Of a stretch of DNA of 64,000 nucleotides, positions 18,731 to 28,009 are shown piece after piece. The position numbers and the translations under genes are program-made. The notes beneath the pieces were generated by a model. It did not search any database, was not told where the DNA came from, and saw only the letters and a list, made by a program, of their open reading frames with translations. Each line of letters starts with the position of its first letter. Positions within the stretch are counted from its first letter, which is position 1. Source of the stretch: Oceanirhabdus sp. W0125-5 (GTDB lineage: Bacteria; Bacillota; Clostridia; Clostridiales; Clostridiaceae). The stretch covers positions 3,010,001 through 3,074,000 of the forward strand of contig NZ_CP115913.1 in NCBI RefSeq assembly GCF_027938815.1. The letters are read 5' to 3'.

Positions 18731-19927
18731 ATGAAAATTTTAGTTGTAAACTGTGGTAGTTCATCACTTAAATATCAGTTAATTGATATGAGTAATGAAA
18801 ATTCCTTAGCACAAGGATTAGTAGAAAGAATAGGAATTGAAGGTTCTAAATTAACTCAAAAGGTTAATGGAGAAAAGTACATAATAGAGCAACCAATGGC
18901 TAGCCACCAAGATGCTATAAAACTTGTATTAGAAGCTTTAGTTGATGAGACACATGGTGTTATCAAGAGCATGGATGAAATTTCAGCTGTTGGACATAGA
19001 GTTGTTCACGGTGGAGAGAATTATGCAGAATCTGTATTAATTGATGATGAAGTAATGAAGGCGTTAGAAGAGTGTGTAAAACTTGCACCACTTCACAACC
19101 CTCCAAATATTACTGGAATCAATGCTTGTAAAGCTTTAATGCCAAATACTCCAATGGTTGCAGTATTTGATACAGCATTCCACCAAACTATGCCAGATAA
19201 AGCATTTATGTATGCTCTTCCATATGAGTTATATGAGAAGCATGGTATAAGAAGATATGGTATGCATGGTACTTCACATAGATATGTATCTCAAAGAGTT
19301 GCAGAAGTTGTTGGAAAGCCAATGGAAGAATTAAAAATAATTACTTGTCATTTAGGTAATGGAGCAAGTTGTGCGGCTATTAATAAAGGTAAGTCTGTTG
19401 ATACATCAATGGGATTCACTCCTTTAGAAGGTTTAGTAATGGGAACAAGATGTGGTGATATTGATCCTGCTATAGTTCCATTTATTCAAAAGGCTGAAAA
19501 TTTAACTGCTCAAGAAGTTGATACTCTTATGAATAAGAAATCAGGGGTATTTGGTTTATCAGGTGTAAGCAGTGACTTCAGAGATATTGAAGATGCTGAA
19601 GCTAAAGGAAATGATAGAGCTAGATTAGCTTTAGAAGTATTCTACTACAGAGTTAAGAAGTATATCGGTGCATATACTGCTGCTATGGGTGGAGTTGATG
19701 TAATCGTATTTACTGCAGGTTTAGGTGAGAACTCTAAAGAGTGTAGAGAATTTGTTTGTGAAGGTCTAGAATACCTTGGTGTTAAGATTGATAAAGAGAA
19801 GAATAACTTCAGAGGTGAAGAGAGACTTATTACTACAGATGATTCTACAGTTAAGGTATATGCTATTCCTACTAATGAAGAATTAATGATAGCTAAAGAT
19901 ACAAAAGTTATTGTTGATGCTCTTTAA
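18731..19927 (+). CDS. ackA: Acetate kinase
   Basis: Transfers phosphate from acetyl phosphate to ADP, giving acetate and ATP, the main substrate-level ATP step in acetogenic fermentation. The 398-residue protein has the ASKHA-fold motifs [12 protein letters not shown] (about 5-16), [19 protein letters not shown] and HLGNGAS, plus FTAGLGENS near the C terminus. AGGAGG precedes the ATG. Its end is closed by a strong terminator, so pta-ackA is a self-contained bicistron. Confidence 0.98.
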   Translation: MKILVVNCGSSSLKYQLIDMSNENSLAQGLVERIGIEGSKLTQKVNGEKYIIEQPMASHQDAIKLVLEALVDETHGVIKSMDEISAVGHRVVHGGENYAESVLIDDEVMKALEECVKLAPLHNPPNITGINACKALMPNTPMVAVFDTAFHQTMPDKAFMYALPYELYEKHGIRRYGMHGTSHRYVSQRVAEVVGKPMEELKIITCHLGNGASCAAINKGKSVDTSMGFTPLEGLVMGTRCGDIDPAIVPFIQKAENLTAQEVDTLMNKKSGVFGLSGVSSDFRDIEDAEAKGNDRARLALEVFYYRVKKYIGAYTAAMGGVDVIVFTAGLGENSKECREFVCEGLEYLGVKIDKEKNNFRGEERLITTDDSTVKVYAIPTNEELMIAKDTKVIVDAL

Positions 19928-19958
19928 TCACTAGTTTTAGTATTATTTGACTGCTAGG

Positions 19959-19995
19959 AAAACAGTGTTCGTCAAAATTCGAACACTGTTTTTAT
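19959..19995 (+). terminator. Terminator of pta-ackA
   Basis: Arms AAAACAGTGTTCG and CGAACACTGTTTT with an 8-base loop, continuing into TTTTT. Confidence 0.88.
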
Positions 19996-20004
19996 AAAAT
20001 AGTC

Positions 20005-20033
20005 TTGACTTTTGATGGTATTATTTATATAAT
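20005..20033 (+). promoter_or_regulatory. Promoter of the DUF177-rpmF unit
   Basis: TTGACT-17-TATAAT, near-consensus, 48 bases before the DUF177 gene start and just after the ackA terminator. Confidence 0.75.
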
Positions 20034-20080
20034 AAATTGTGCTTGTGCTATTACTAGCATTAATAATAGGAGATGACAGT

Positions 20081-20596
20081 ATGTTATTTAACTTAAGTAA
20101 ACTGTGTAATAAAAGTGTTATGAAACTTTCAGTTAATGAAAAAATTAATTTGGATAAGATTAATGCTTTTGGTGAAGAAATTATCTTTAACGCACCTGTT
20201 GATCTAAAAGGAACATTTATCAATAAAGATGAATACATAGAATTTAACGGGGAAGTCTCATGTAACTTGAAACTCATTTGTTCTAAATGTCTTGAGACAT
20301 TTGATGAAACTTTTGAGGTGAAGATAGATGAAAAGTTTTCACGATTTGAAGTGGAGGATTCTTTTGAAATTCCTGCGAGTTGTGAAATTGACTTAGGTAG
20401 GATAATTGAAGAGAACATAGTTGGTTATTTACCTATTCAAAAAAGATGTAGTGAGAGTTGCAAAGGTCTTTGTCCTATATGTGGAATAAATCTTAACCTT
20501 CATACATGTGAGTGTAAACCAATTGTTGAAGAAGAAGAGGAAGAAAAAATAGACCCAAGATTTGCTAAGCTGCAAAACTTTTTTAACAAAAATTAA
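20081..20596 (+). CDS. DUF177 (YceD-like) protein linked to L32 synthesis
   Basis: A 171-residue protein of the YceD/DUF177 family, almost always encoded just before rpmF and implicated in 23S rRNA accumulation in other organisms. Two pairs of cysteines are visible: CSKCLETF near residue 69, and a C-terminal set in CKGLCPICGINLN with HTCEC. An acidic EEEEE stretch precedes the end. The start at 20081 follows AGGAG; a frame from 20039 is longer but would begin at the promoter. rpmF begins 33 bases later. Confidence 0.9.
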   Translation: MLFNLSKLCNKSVMKLSVNEKINLDKINAFGEEIIFNAPVDLKGTFINKDEYIEFNGEVSCNLKLICSKCLETFDETFEVKIDEKFSRFEVEDSFEIPASCEIDLGRIIEENIVGYLPIQKRCSESCKGLCPICGINLNLHTCECKPIVEEEEEEKIDPRFAKLQNFFNKN

Positions 20597-20629
20597 ACAT
20601 AAAGATGATATTGTTAAGGAGGTGTAATT

Positions 20630-20812
20630 ATGGCTCATCCAAAGAGAAAAACTTCTAATGCAAGAAGAGATAGAAGAAGAGCACAAAACTTTAAGTTAAG
20701 TGCACCAGGTATCGTAGAATGCCCACAATGCCACGAGGTAAAGTTAGCTCACAGAGTATGTAAGAGATGTGGACACTACAAAGGTAAGGAAGTAGTTTCT
20801 AACGATAATTAA
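20630..20812 (+). CDS. rpmF: 50S ribosomal protein L32
   Basis: A 60-residue basic ribosomal protein beginning [18 protein letters not shown], with a zinc ribbon of two Cys pairs (CPQC and CKRC) in the C-terminal half. The strong site AAGGAGGTG precedes the ATG. It is co-transcribed with the DUF177 gene and followed by a terminator. Confidence 0.98.
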   Translation: MAHPKRKTSNARRDRRRAQNFKLSAPGIVECPQCHEVKLAHRVCKRCGHYKGKEVVSNDN

Positions 20813-20823
20813 TAAGATTATAG

Positions 20824-20852
20824 AAGAAAGTCTTTAAGACTTTCTTTTGTTT
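20824..20852 (+). terminator. Terminator of rpmF
   Basis: Self-complementary AAGAAAGTC / GACTTTCTT with a 5-base loop, followed by TTGTTTT. Confidence 0.8.
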
Positions 20853-20948
20853 TATCTTAATTTAAGTCGATATATGATTTTCACTATAGACTATAAGCAT
20901 TCATTAATATATAATTAAATTGAAAAAGTAATAATGAGAGGTATAAAA

Positions 20949-21941
20949 ATGAAAATTGTTGTTGACGGTATGGGTGGAGATAATTCACCATCAGAAATTG
21001 TAAAAGGGTGTATAGATTTTCTTAATGAAAGTCAAAAAGAAGTACATATATATATCACTGGTCCTGAAAAGAAAATTAAGGAGGAACTTGAGAAGTATCC
21101 TAATAATAACAATATAACTATTGTAGATGCTTCTGAGGTTATATCATGTAACGAACCTCCAGCTATGGCGGTTAGAAAGAAAAAAGATTCTTCTATGGTT
21201 AAAGCCTTAAGAATGGTAAGAGATGGAGAAGCGGATGCTATTATATCAGCTGGTAGTACAGGAGCTTTATTAACAGGGGCAACTTTAATAATTGGAAGAA
21301 TTAAGGGAATTAAAAGGGCGGCTTTAGCACCACTTATGCCAGGTAAAAATGGTCCATTTATGCTGCTGGACGTTGGTGCGAATGTGGATTGTAAACCAGA
21401 AAACTTGACACAATTTGCATTAATGGGTAAAGCATATTTTGAAAGTGTAATGAATGTAAGCAACCCTAAGGTTGGATTAGTTAATATAGGAACAGAAGAA
21501 GAAAAGGGTAATGAGTTAGCTAAAGAATCTTATAAGTTACTTAAAGAAGAAAATATTAATTTTCATGGCAATGTTGAACCAAGGGATATGGTTAGTGGTG
21601 ATGTTCACGTTGTTGTTGCAGATGGATTTGTTGGAAATTCAATATTGAAAGCTATAGAAGGTGTATCTTCATTAATATTGGGAAGATTAAAAGATGGAAT
21701 ATATTCGTCCCTTAAAACGAAAATTGGAGGTGCACTATTAAAGCCAGTGTTTAAAAAGTTCAAAAAAGATTTTGATTATAGAGAATATGGAGGAACACCT
21801 TTCTTAGGTGTAAAAGGTGTTTGTATAAAAGCACATGGAAGTTCGGATGCTAAGGCTATTAAAAATGCTATAAAACAATCCGTATTATTCTATGATAAAA
21901 AGGTTATTGATAAAATAAAAGCTGAATTTCAAAATAATTAA
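20949..21941 (+). CDS. plsX: Phosphate acyltransferase PlsX
   Basis: Makes acyl phosphate from acyl-ACP, the first committed step of phospholipid synthesis through PlsY. The 330-residue protein opens [16 protein letters not shown] and contains [21 protein letters not shown] and [11 protein letters not shown], all diagnostic. ATG 20949 was chosen because GAGAGGT lies 6-12 bases upstream; an in-frame ATG at 20934 would include that site in the coding region. No fapR or fab genes accompany it here; acpP follows after 178 bases. Confidence 0.96.
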   Translation: MKIVVDGMGGDNSPSEIVKGCIDFLNESQKEVHIYITGPEKKIKEELEKYPNNNNITIVDASEVISCNEPPAMAVRKKKDSSMVKALRMVRDGEADAIISAGSTGALLTGATLIIGRIKGIKRAALAPLMPGKNGPFMLLDVGANVDCKPENLTQFALMGKAYFESVMNVSNPKVGLVNIGTEEEKGNELAKESYKLLKEENINFHGNVEPRDMVSGDVHVVVADGFVGNSILKAIEGVSSLILGRLKDGIYSSLKTKIGGALLKPVFKKFKKDFDYREYGGTPFLGVKGVCIKAHGSSDAKAIKNAIKQSVLFYDKKVIDKIKAEFQNN

Positions 21942-22119
21942 AATAAGTATATAATATGTAATAATAAAAGTAGTTATGAGGGTTAATAGAAATATAGATA
22001 TCTCAGTTAATGAAATTATATACACTTTTTTCTAAGGTGTGTCTAAATCAAATTACACAGTAGAATCTATATGTTTAAATTTAAAGAATAATTTAACAAA
22101 ATATTTTGGAGGGATAATT

Positions 22120-22353
22120 ATGATATTTGAAAAGATTAAAGGGATTATTGCAGATCGATTAGGAATTGATGAAAGTGAAATTAAATTAGAATCTAATTTT
22201 GTTGATGATTTAGGGGCAGATTCTCTAGATGTTGTTGAATTGGTTATGGCATTAGAAGAAGAATTTGAAATAGAAATTCCTGACGAAGATGCAGAAAAAG
22301 TAGGGTCTGTAAATGACGTAGTTAAATACGTATCAAGCAAAATAGAAGAATAA
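22120..22353 (+). CDS. acpP: Acyl carrier protein
   Basis: Acidic 77-residue carrier of growing acyl chains. The phosphopantetheine site [10 protein letters not shown] has its Ser at about residue 37. The start at 22120 follows GGAGGG. A longer frame from 22039 adds 27 non-homologous residues and is not used. It lies between plsX and rnc, a conserved Firmicute order. Confidence 0.97.
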   Translation: MIFEKIKGIIADRLGIDESEIKLESNFVDDLGADSLDVVELVMALEEEFEIEIPDEDAEKVGSVNDVVKYVSSKIEE

Positions 22354-22354
22354 T

Positions 22355-22375
22355 AAGTCCCGCTTTGCGGGACTT
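22355..22375 (+). terminator. Hairpin after acpP
   Basis: Arms AAGTCCCGC and GCGGGACTT with a 3-base loop, directly after the stop. The following sequence (GAACTTT) is a weak U-tract, so it may be a partial terminator or a processing/stability hairpin before rnc. Confidence 0.6.
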
Positions 22376-22411
22376 GAACTTTAATAACACATAGTAGTTA
22401 GGAGAACAATA

Positions 22412-23116
22412 ATGATTCATAAAAAAAAGATTATTAGTGAACTAGAAAATAAACTGGGAATAAGTTTCAATAATAAAGAATTGATATTAACAGGTTTGAC
22501 GCATAGTTCATACGCAAATCTAAAAAAAGAAGTTAAATATAATGAGAGAATGGAATATCTTGGAGATGCTGTGTTGGAGTTAATTATATCTGAACATTTA
22601 TTTAAAAGATGTGAGGATAAATCAGAAGGAGATCTTACAAAGACTAGAGCCTTGATAGTTTGTGAAAACTCTCTATATGAAATAGCGAATGGATGGAATT
22701 TAGGAAAGTATATTCTTATGAGTAAGGGTGAAGAGAGCACAGGTGGAAGAAACAGATCTTCTATATTATCAAACTGTGTTGAGGCAGTAATTGCTGCTGT
22801 ATATCTTGATAAAGGAATTGATTTCACTAAAGAGTTTGTTCTAAAAAGTTTTGAAGATATAATTAATAAAGCTATAGAAAATAAGATAGTTTTAGATTAT
22901 AAAACAAAACTACAAGAAATACTTCAACAAAATGGGGTAATAGACATCTCATATGAATTATCTAAGTTAGAAGGTCCGCCACACAGACCTAAATTCTTTA
23001 TAAATTTAAAAGTTGATAAAGAGTTAAAAGGAAAAGGTGAAGGGTACACAAAGAAAGAAGCAGAACAAAATGCTGCCAAAGCATATGTACAACTATTGGA
23101 GGAGTTTAATGAGTAA
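22412..23116 (+). CDS. rnc: Ribonuclease III
   Basis: Double-stranded RNA endonuclease that processes rRNA and mRNA. The 234-residue protein has the catalytic signature NERMEYLGDAVLEL (about 43-56), the second acidic site SNCVEAVIAAVYLD, and a C-terminal dsRNA-binding domain (about 160-230) with GEGYTKKEAEQNAAK. The start follows TTAGGAG. Its last 8 bases overlap the next gene. Confidence 0.97.
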   Translation: MIHKKKIISELENKLGISFNNKELILTGLTHSSYANLKKEVKYNERMEYLGDAVLELIISEHLFKRCEDKSEGDLTKTRALIVCENSLYEIANGWNLGKYILMSKGEESTGGRNRSSILSNCVEAVIAAVYLDKGIDFTKEFVLKSFEDIINKAIENKIVLDYKTKLQEILQQNGVIDISYELSKLEGPPHRPKFFINLKVDKELKGKGEGYTKKEAEQNAAKAYVQLLEEFNE

Positions 23117-24230
23117 AAGTTATTATATAATTCCTGTGTTTGTACCTCATGAAGGGTGCCCTCATGATTGTGCTTTTTGTAATCAACATTCTATAACAGG
23201 TAATAGAGAAGAAATTTCAACATCAAAAATACGAATGATGATTGAAGAGTATCTTCAAAGTATAAATACGAAAAAAGATAAAGAAGCAGTTGTTGAAATA
23301 TCTTTTTTTGGAGGAACATTTACTGGTATTGATATTAAAAAACAGAAAATGTTATTAAATATTGCAAAAGAATATAAATCAAAAGGAAAAATAAAATATA
23401 TACGTCTTTCAACACGTCCAGATTATATTAATGATGAAATATTAAAAAATCTTAAAGATTATGATGTTGATATAATTGAATTAGGGGCTCAATCATTTGA
23501 TGATGAAGTATTAAAAGCTGCTAATAGAGGGCATACAGCTGAGGATATTGAAAAAGCCAGCAGATTAATTAAAGAATATGGTTTTACTCTTGGTATTCAA
23601 TTGATGTTAGGATTACCAAAGGCGGATTTTCATAGAGATTTTTATTCAGCTAAAAAAGCAGTTGAAGTTAAACCAGACTTTACAAGGTTGTATCCAGCAT
23701 TGGTTATAAAGAATACTGAGATGGAATCTATGTATGAAACTGGAGAGTATACTCCATATACAATTGAAGAATGTATAGAAATAACTAAAAAGATTTTTGC
23801 GTTTTTTGAGGTGAATGATATCAAGGTAATACGAATAGGGCTACAGCCAACTACAGAAATATCTTCAGGTTCTGATTTGGTAAGTGGACCTTTTCATCCG
23901 GCAATTAGAGAGTTGATTGAGGGATCTCTTATCAATGATATGATTTCAAGTAGTATCATTGACCTGAAAGAAGATGTTAAATTGATTGTAAATCAGAAAG
24001 ATTTATCTAAATTGTATTGTTGGAAAAAAAAGTTTTTCAATAAATTATTGTTAAACTTTGATGGGAATTTAAAAGTAGAAACCAGCGAAGAAATTAAACG
24101 AAATGAATTCGTTGTACAATGTAGAAAAAAAATAATAAAGCTAGAATTAAGAGATTACTTAAATGAATTAGTAAAAAAAATAATGGGGGATGAGTTTAAT
24201 GAAAAGAAAAAGAAAAGAGAAAATAGTTAG
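23109..24230 (+). CDS. Elp3-type radical SAM protein of unknown substrate
   Basis: A 373-residue radical SAM protein with the motif CPHDCAFCNQ near residue 17, EISFFGGTFTG after it, and a TIM-barrel layout like the Elp3/YhcC group. The C-terminal acetyltransferase domain of true Elp3 is absent, so it is not a full Elp3. Clostridial genomes place this gene between rnc and smc. The substrate is unknown; tRNA modification is a guess from family. The start at 23109 follows GGAGGAG inside rnc; the longer frame from 23037 lies wholly in rnc. Confidence 0.85.
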   Translation: MSKSYYIIPVFVPHEGCPHDCAFCNQHSITGNREEISTSKIRMMIEEYLQSINTKKDKEAVVEISFFGGTFTGIDIKKQKMLLNIAKEYKSKGKIKYIRLSTRPDYINDEILKNLKDYDVDIIELGAQSFDDEVLKAANRGHTAEDIEKASRLIKEYGFTLGIQLMLGLPKADFHRDFYSAKKAVEVKPDFTRLYPALVIKNTEMESMYETGEYTPYTIEECIEITKKIFAFFEVNDIKVIRIGLQPTTEISSGSDLVSGPFHPAIRELIEGSLINDMISSSIIDLKEDVKLIVNQKDLSKLYCWKKKFFNKLLLNFDGNLKVETSEEIKRNEFVVQCRKKIIKLELRDYLNELVKKIMGDEFNEKKKKRENS

Positions 24231-24303
24231 ATATACATTATTAGGAATTACAGCAGTGTTCGTAATAGGGACTGTACTATCCCTTGTTGCGCAATTATTC
24301 TAA
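24199..24303 (+). CDS. Small single-pass membrane peptide (34 residues)
   Basis: A short frame encoding a basic N terminus (MKRKRKEKIVR) followed by one hydrophobic helix and ending LVAQLF. GGGGGATG lies 8-14 bases upstream. It overlaps the end of the radical SAM gene by 32 bases in another frame and precedes smc by 21 bases. The layout (basic cap plus one helix, about 35 residues) resembles short DUF4044-type proteins, the group that includes the streptococcal cell-wall cofactor MacP. The homology is not proven from sequence alone. Confidence 0.6.
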   Translation: MKRKRKEKIVRYTLLGITAVFVIGTVLSLVAQLF

Positions 24304-24324
24304 TATTGATGTAGGTGAAATTTT

Positions 24325-27300
24325 ATGTTTTTAAAATCAATTGAAGTTAGAGGGTTTAAATCCTTTGCTGATAAGACTGAATTAGAATTCAAAAAAGGTG
24401 TTACTGCAGTTATCGGACCAAATGGAAGTGGGAAAAGTAATATTTCTGATGCTGTGAGATGGGTTCTGGGTGAACAAAGTGTAAAAAGCTTAAGAGGAGC
24501 AAAAATGCAGGATGTAATTTTTGCGGGAACTCAATTTAGAAAGCCTGTTGGGCTTGCACAAGTTTCCTTAATACTAGATAATTCTGATAGTGAGCTACAG
24601 ATTGATTATTCGCAGGTTAAAATTACAAGAAGATTATATAGATCAGGTGAAAGCGAATATTTAATTAATAATACTAAGTGTAGACTAAAAGACGTACAAG
24701 AATTATTTATGGATACTGGAATAGGTAAAGAGGGATACTCACTTATAGGGCAAGGTAAAATTGATGCGATTCTTAGTGGGCACAATGAAGATAGAAGATT
24801 ATTGCTTGAAGAGGCTGCTGGTATTGTTAAATATAAAACTAGAAAAAAAGAAGCAGAGAGAAGATTAAAAAATACAGAAGAAAATCTTATCAGGATTAAT
24901 GATGTATTATCTACTATAGAAGATAGAGTGGAACCTTTAAGAATAGATAAAGAAAAAGCAGAAGAGTTCATTGAATTAAGTTCGGCATTAAAGACAAGAG
25001 AAGTTAATGTAATATTATCAACACTTGAGAAAAATGAAAGTAGTCATAAGAAGAATGAAGAAATATTAACTGAAATTAATGAAGAACTAATGAATTCTAA
25101 AAAAATACTGGATAATTCTCGAAATGAATTGAATTCTTGGAATGAAGCTCTTGAACAATTTGAAAAAGAATATGCTAGTGAAAGACAAAAATATTATTCA
25201 GAGAAAAATTTAAAAGAAAAATTGAATGGTGAAATTAATCTTTTAAAAGAGAGAATAAAAAATGCTGATCAAGTAATTGAAAAAGAAGAAAAAGAAATAA
25301 TTTCCTTAAATGAAAAATTCAATAAGTTTACAGGTGAAAAGAGTGTCTACACTAATGATTTAGATGAATTGAATCGTTCAAAAGAAGAAATTGAAGAGAA
25401 AAAAATATATTATGATAAGAAGATAGTTGAACTATCGTCTAAAATTGAATTATCTAGCAAGAAAATAGTAAAGATAACTGAAGAAATTGAAAAAGTTAAA
25501 GAAGAATTATTTAATAAGAAAAACAGTTATTTTGTAATTGAAAAAGAATTAAAAGATTTTAATGATAAAAAAGTTGAACTTACACAGAGAATTTCTAATT
25601 TTGATATGTCTTTAAAAATCAAAGAAAAAACAAAGTTAGAACTTATCAATAAAACTGAAGTTATTGATAATCAGATTAGCGGATGGAAGACTACTATTGA
25701 AGAGAATAATAAGAGTATTTTATCTGAAAAAAAAGAAAAGTTGAAATTAGAAAAAAATATTGATGAATTAAATAGAGAATTCAACGCATGTGAAGCAAAA
25801 AAGAATGCGTTAAATAATCTTGAGGAACAATATGAAGGGTATAATAAATCTGTCCAAAGATTAATGCGAGAGGTTCATAAATTTATTCCTGAATATAAAG
25901 ATAAGTGTTGGGTGTTAGGTGAGATAGTAAAAACACCTAAGAATTACGAACTTGCAATTGAAATTGCACTTGGTGGAGCTATTTCTAATGTAATTACTGA
26001 GAATGAGGTGATTGCAAAGCGTTTAATCCACACTTTGAAAAATAAGAAAATAGGAAGAGCTACGTTTTTGCCTATTGATATTGTTAAAGGAAAAAGGGTT
26101 AACATTGATAATAACATCAAAGGCATGAAAGGGTACATTGGTATTGCTAGTGATTTAGTATCTTTCAATAAGAAGTATACTAATGCAATTGAATATACTC
26201 TAGGAAGAACAGTAATAGCTGATAATATGGACAATGGGTTGGCCATCGGTAAAAAAGGTGGACTAAATTTTAGAATAGTTACACTTGATGGAGAAGTTAT
26301 AAATCCTGGAGGTTCTTTGACTGGTGGAAGTATATATAATAAAAATAATTCAATCATGGGTAGAAAAAGAGAGATTGAAGAATTGAATGTACGAAGTGAA
26401 GAACTTAAAAAAAGAATTGAAGAATTAAAAGAACATAGAAAAGATTTTGAAAAAAATATTGAAATATTAGATGAAAAAAATCTTAATATTAAAGATTTGA
26501 TTCATAGCGAAGAATTAGAAAGAGCTAAAATTAGAACTAGAATCAAAGGGATAGATGAAGAAAAAGTTAATCTTATGAAAGAAGTAGCTAGTGGGAAAGA
26601 ATCTTTGAATGTGATTATTAATGAAATAGTTAGTCGAAAAGACGAGTTATCAAGCTTTGAAGAAAAAAATAGTGGTCTAACTAAAATGCTTGAAATAAGT
26701 GAAAAAAATATAGAGTTATTAAGAAATGAGAAAATTCAAATGGAAGAAGAGAAAAAAATAGCTGATAAGGAATTAACTGAAATTAGAATCACTGAAGCTG
26801 AAACTGTTCAAAAGATAACTAACAAAACTAGTGAGATTAATAGGATTACTATTGAACTTAATTCTATAAATGAAAGAAAACATGACTTAGATAAAGAAGT
26901 GCAAAAATCATACATGGATAAAGAAATTAGTTCTAAAAAGATTTCTGAAGATATTGAAACAGTTAAGAATATTGAAGAATATTTAATAAAAGCTGATGAA
27001 ATATTTAAAGAGAATGAGGATAAAAAAATTAAGATTAAAGATTATATTAAAAAATACTCTGAAGATTTAATGAATGAAGAGAAAAATGTTGAATTAATTA
27101 ATAAAAATCTTAATAAAGTTGAAATCAATAAAGCTAAGCTAGAGAGTGAGAGGGAGAATATATTCCAAAGGTTAAATGAAGATTTTGACTTAACTTTAGC
27201 TGAAGCAAAAGATTTTAAAGATGAAAATATTGATATTTCTGTAGCAACAAAAGAGATTAAAGTGCTTAAAGAAAAAATATCTAAATTAGGCACTGTAAAT

Positions 27301-27894
27301 CTTGGGGCTATTGAAGAATATAAAGAAGTTAAAGAAAAGTTTGAATTTATGAGTACTCAAAGAGAAGACTTGATAAACTCAAAAGATGAGTTGTTAAAGT
27401 TGATAGATGAGATGACAGATGAAATGAGAACCCTTTTTAAAGAAAATTTTGAAATAATGAGAAAAAACTTCGATGCAACATTTAAAGAATTATTTAAGGG
27501 TGGTAGTGCTGATTTGATACTTAGTGAAGGTGATGAGCTGCAAGCTAATATTGAAATTAATGTTCAACCACCAGGAAAAAAGCTTCAAAATATTTCCCTA
27601 ATGTCAGGTGGAGAAAAAGTATTATCTGCAATTGCACTTTTGTTTGCAATTCTTAAAATGAAGCCAACGCCATTCTGTATTTTGGATGAGATTGAGGCTG
27701 CTTTGGATGATGCAAACGTATTTAGATATGCAGAGTTTTTAAAAAAATTCTCTGAAAATATTCAATTTATTGTTATAACTCATAGAAAGGGAACTATGCA
27801 CATGAGTGACGTTATTTATGGGGTTACAATGGAAGAAAAAGGTGTTTCTAAAATACTGTCAATGGATTTAAATAATAATGCAATTCAGGTATAG
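24325..27894 (+). CDS. smc: Chromosome partition protein SMC
   Basis: ATPase that loops and organises DNA with ScpA/ScpB. The 1189-residue length is typical. The N-terminal head has Walker A GPNGSGKSN (about 32-40). Two long Lys/Glu-rich coiled coils flank a hinge at roughly 500-670. The C-terminal head has the signature LMSGGEKVLSA and Walker B CILDEIEAALDD. The end of the gene lies within the first arm of structured element A (27889-27995). ftsY follows, as in B. subtilis. Confidence 0.98.
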   Translation: MFLKSIEVRGFKSFADKTELEFKKGVTAVIGPNGSGKSNISDAVRWVLGEQSVKSLRGAKMQDVIFAGTQFRKPVGLAQVSLILDNSDSELQIDYSQVKITRRLYRSGESEYLINNTKCRLKDVQELFMDTGIGKEGYSLIGQGKIDAILSGHNEDRRLLLEEAAGIVKYKTRKKEAERRLKNTEENLIRINDVLSTIEDRVEPLRIDKEKAEEFIELSSALKTREVNVILSTLEKNESSHKKNEEILTEINEELMNSKKILDNSRNELNSWNEALEQFEKEYASERQKYYSEKNLKEKLNGEINLLKERIKNADQVIEKEEKEIISLNEKFNKFTGEKSVYTNDLDELNRSKEEIEEKKIYYDKKIVELSSKIELSSKKIVKITEEIEKVKEELFNKKNSYFVIEKELKDFNDKKVELTQRISNFDMSLKIKEKTKLELINKTEVIDNQISGWKTTIEENNKSILSEKKEKLKLEKNIDELNREFNACEAKKNALNNLEEQYEGYNKSVQRLMREVHKFIPEYKDKCWVLGEIVKTPKNYELAIEIALGGAISNVITENEVIAKRLIHTLKNKKIGRATFLPIDIVKGKRVNIDNNIKGMKGYIGIASDLVSFNKKYTNAIEYTLGRTVIADNMDNGLAIGKKGGLNFRIVTLDGEVINPGGSLTGGSIYNKNNSIMGRKREIEELNVRSEELKKRIEELKEHRKDFEKNIEILDEKNLNIKDLIHSEELERAKIRTRIKGIDEEKVNLMKEVASGKESLNVIINEIVSRKDELSSFEEKNSGLTKMLEISEKNIELLRNEKIQMEEEKKIADKELTEIRITEAETVQKITNKTSEINRITIELNSINERKHDLDKEVQKSYMDKEISSKKISEDIETVKNIEEYLIKADEIFKENEDKKIKIKDYIKKYSEDLMNEEKNVELINKNLNKVEINKAKLESERENIFQRLNEDFDLTLAEAKDFKDENIDISVATKEIKVLKEKISKLGTVNLGAIEEYKEVKEKFEFMSTQREDLINSKDELLKLIDEMTDEMRTLFKENFEIMRKNFDATFKELFKGGSADLILSEGDELQANIEINVQPPGKKLQNISLMSGGEKVLSAIALLFAILKMKPTPFCILDEIEAALDDANVFRYAEFLKKFSENIQFIVITHRKGTMHMSDVIYGVTMEEKGVSKILSMDLNNNAIQV

Positions 27895-27995
27895 ATAATC
27901 CGTAGGAAAATTAATTTATACTTGTCCAAAATCTCAAAGTATTAATGAGTTATGGACTTGTATAAATTAATATTTGAGTTGGAATATCTGTATAG
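27889..27995 (+). repeat. Structured repeat element, copy A (before ftsY)
   Basis: Four nested stems. Outer: 27889-27901 with 27981-27994 (one mismatch). Second: AATTAATTTATAC 27909-27921 with GTATAAATTAAT 27960-27971. Third: GTCC 27924-27927 with GGAC 27954-27957. Apical: CTCA 27933-27936 with TGAG 27946-27949. It shares stem order and the sequences GAGTTATGGAC and TTTGAGTTGGAAT with copy B at 31431-31537. Its 5' arm includes the smc stop codon, and it ends just before the ftsY ribosome binding site. Confidence 0.75.
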
Positions 27996-28009
27996 TTTGG
28001 AGGAAAAAT

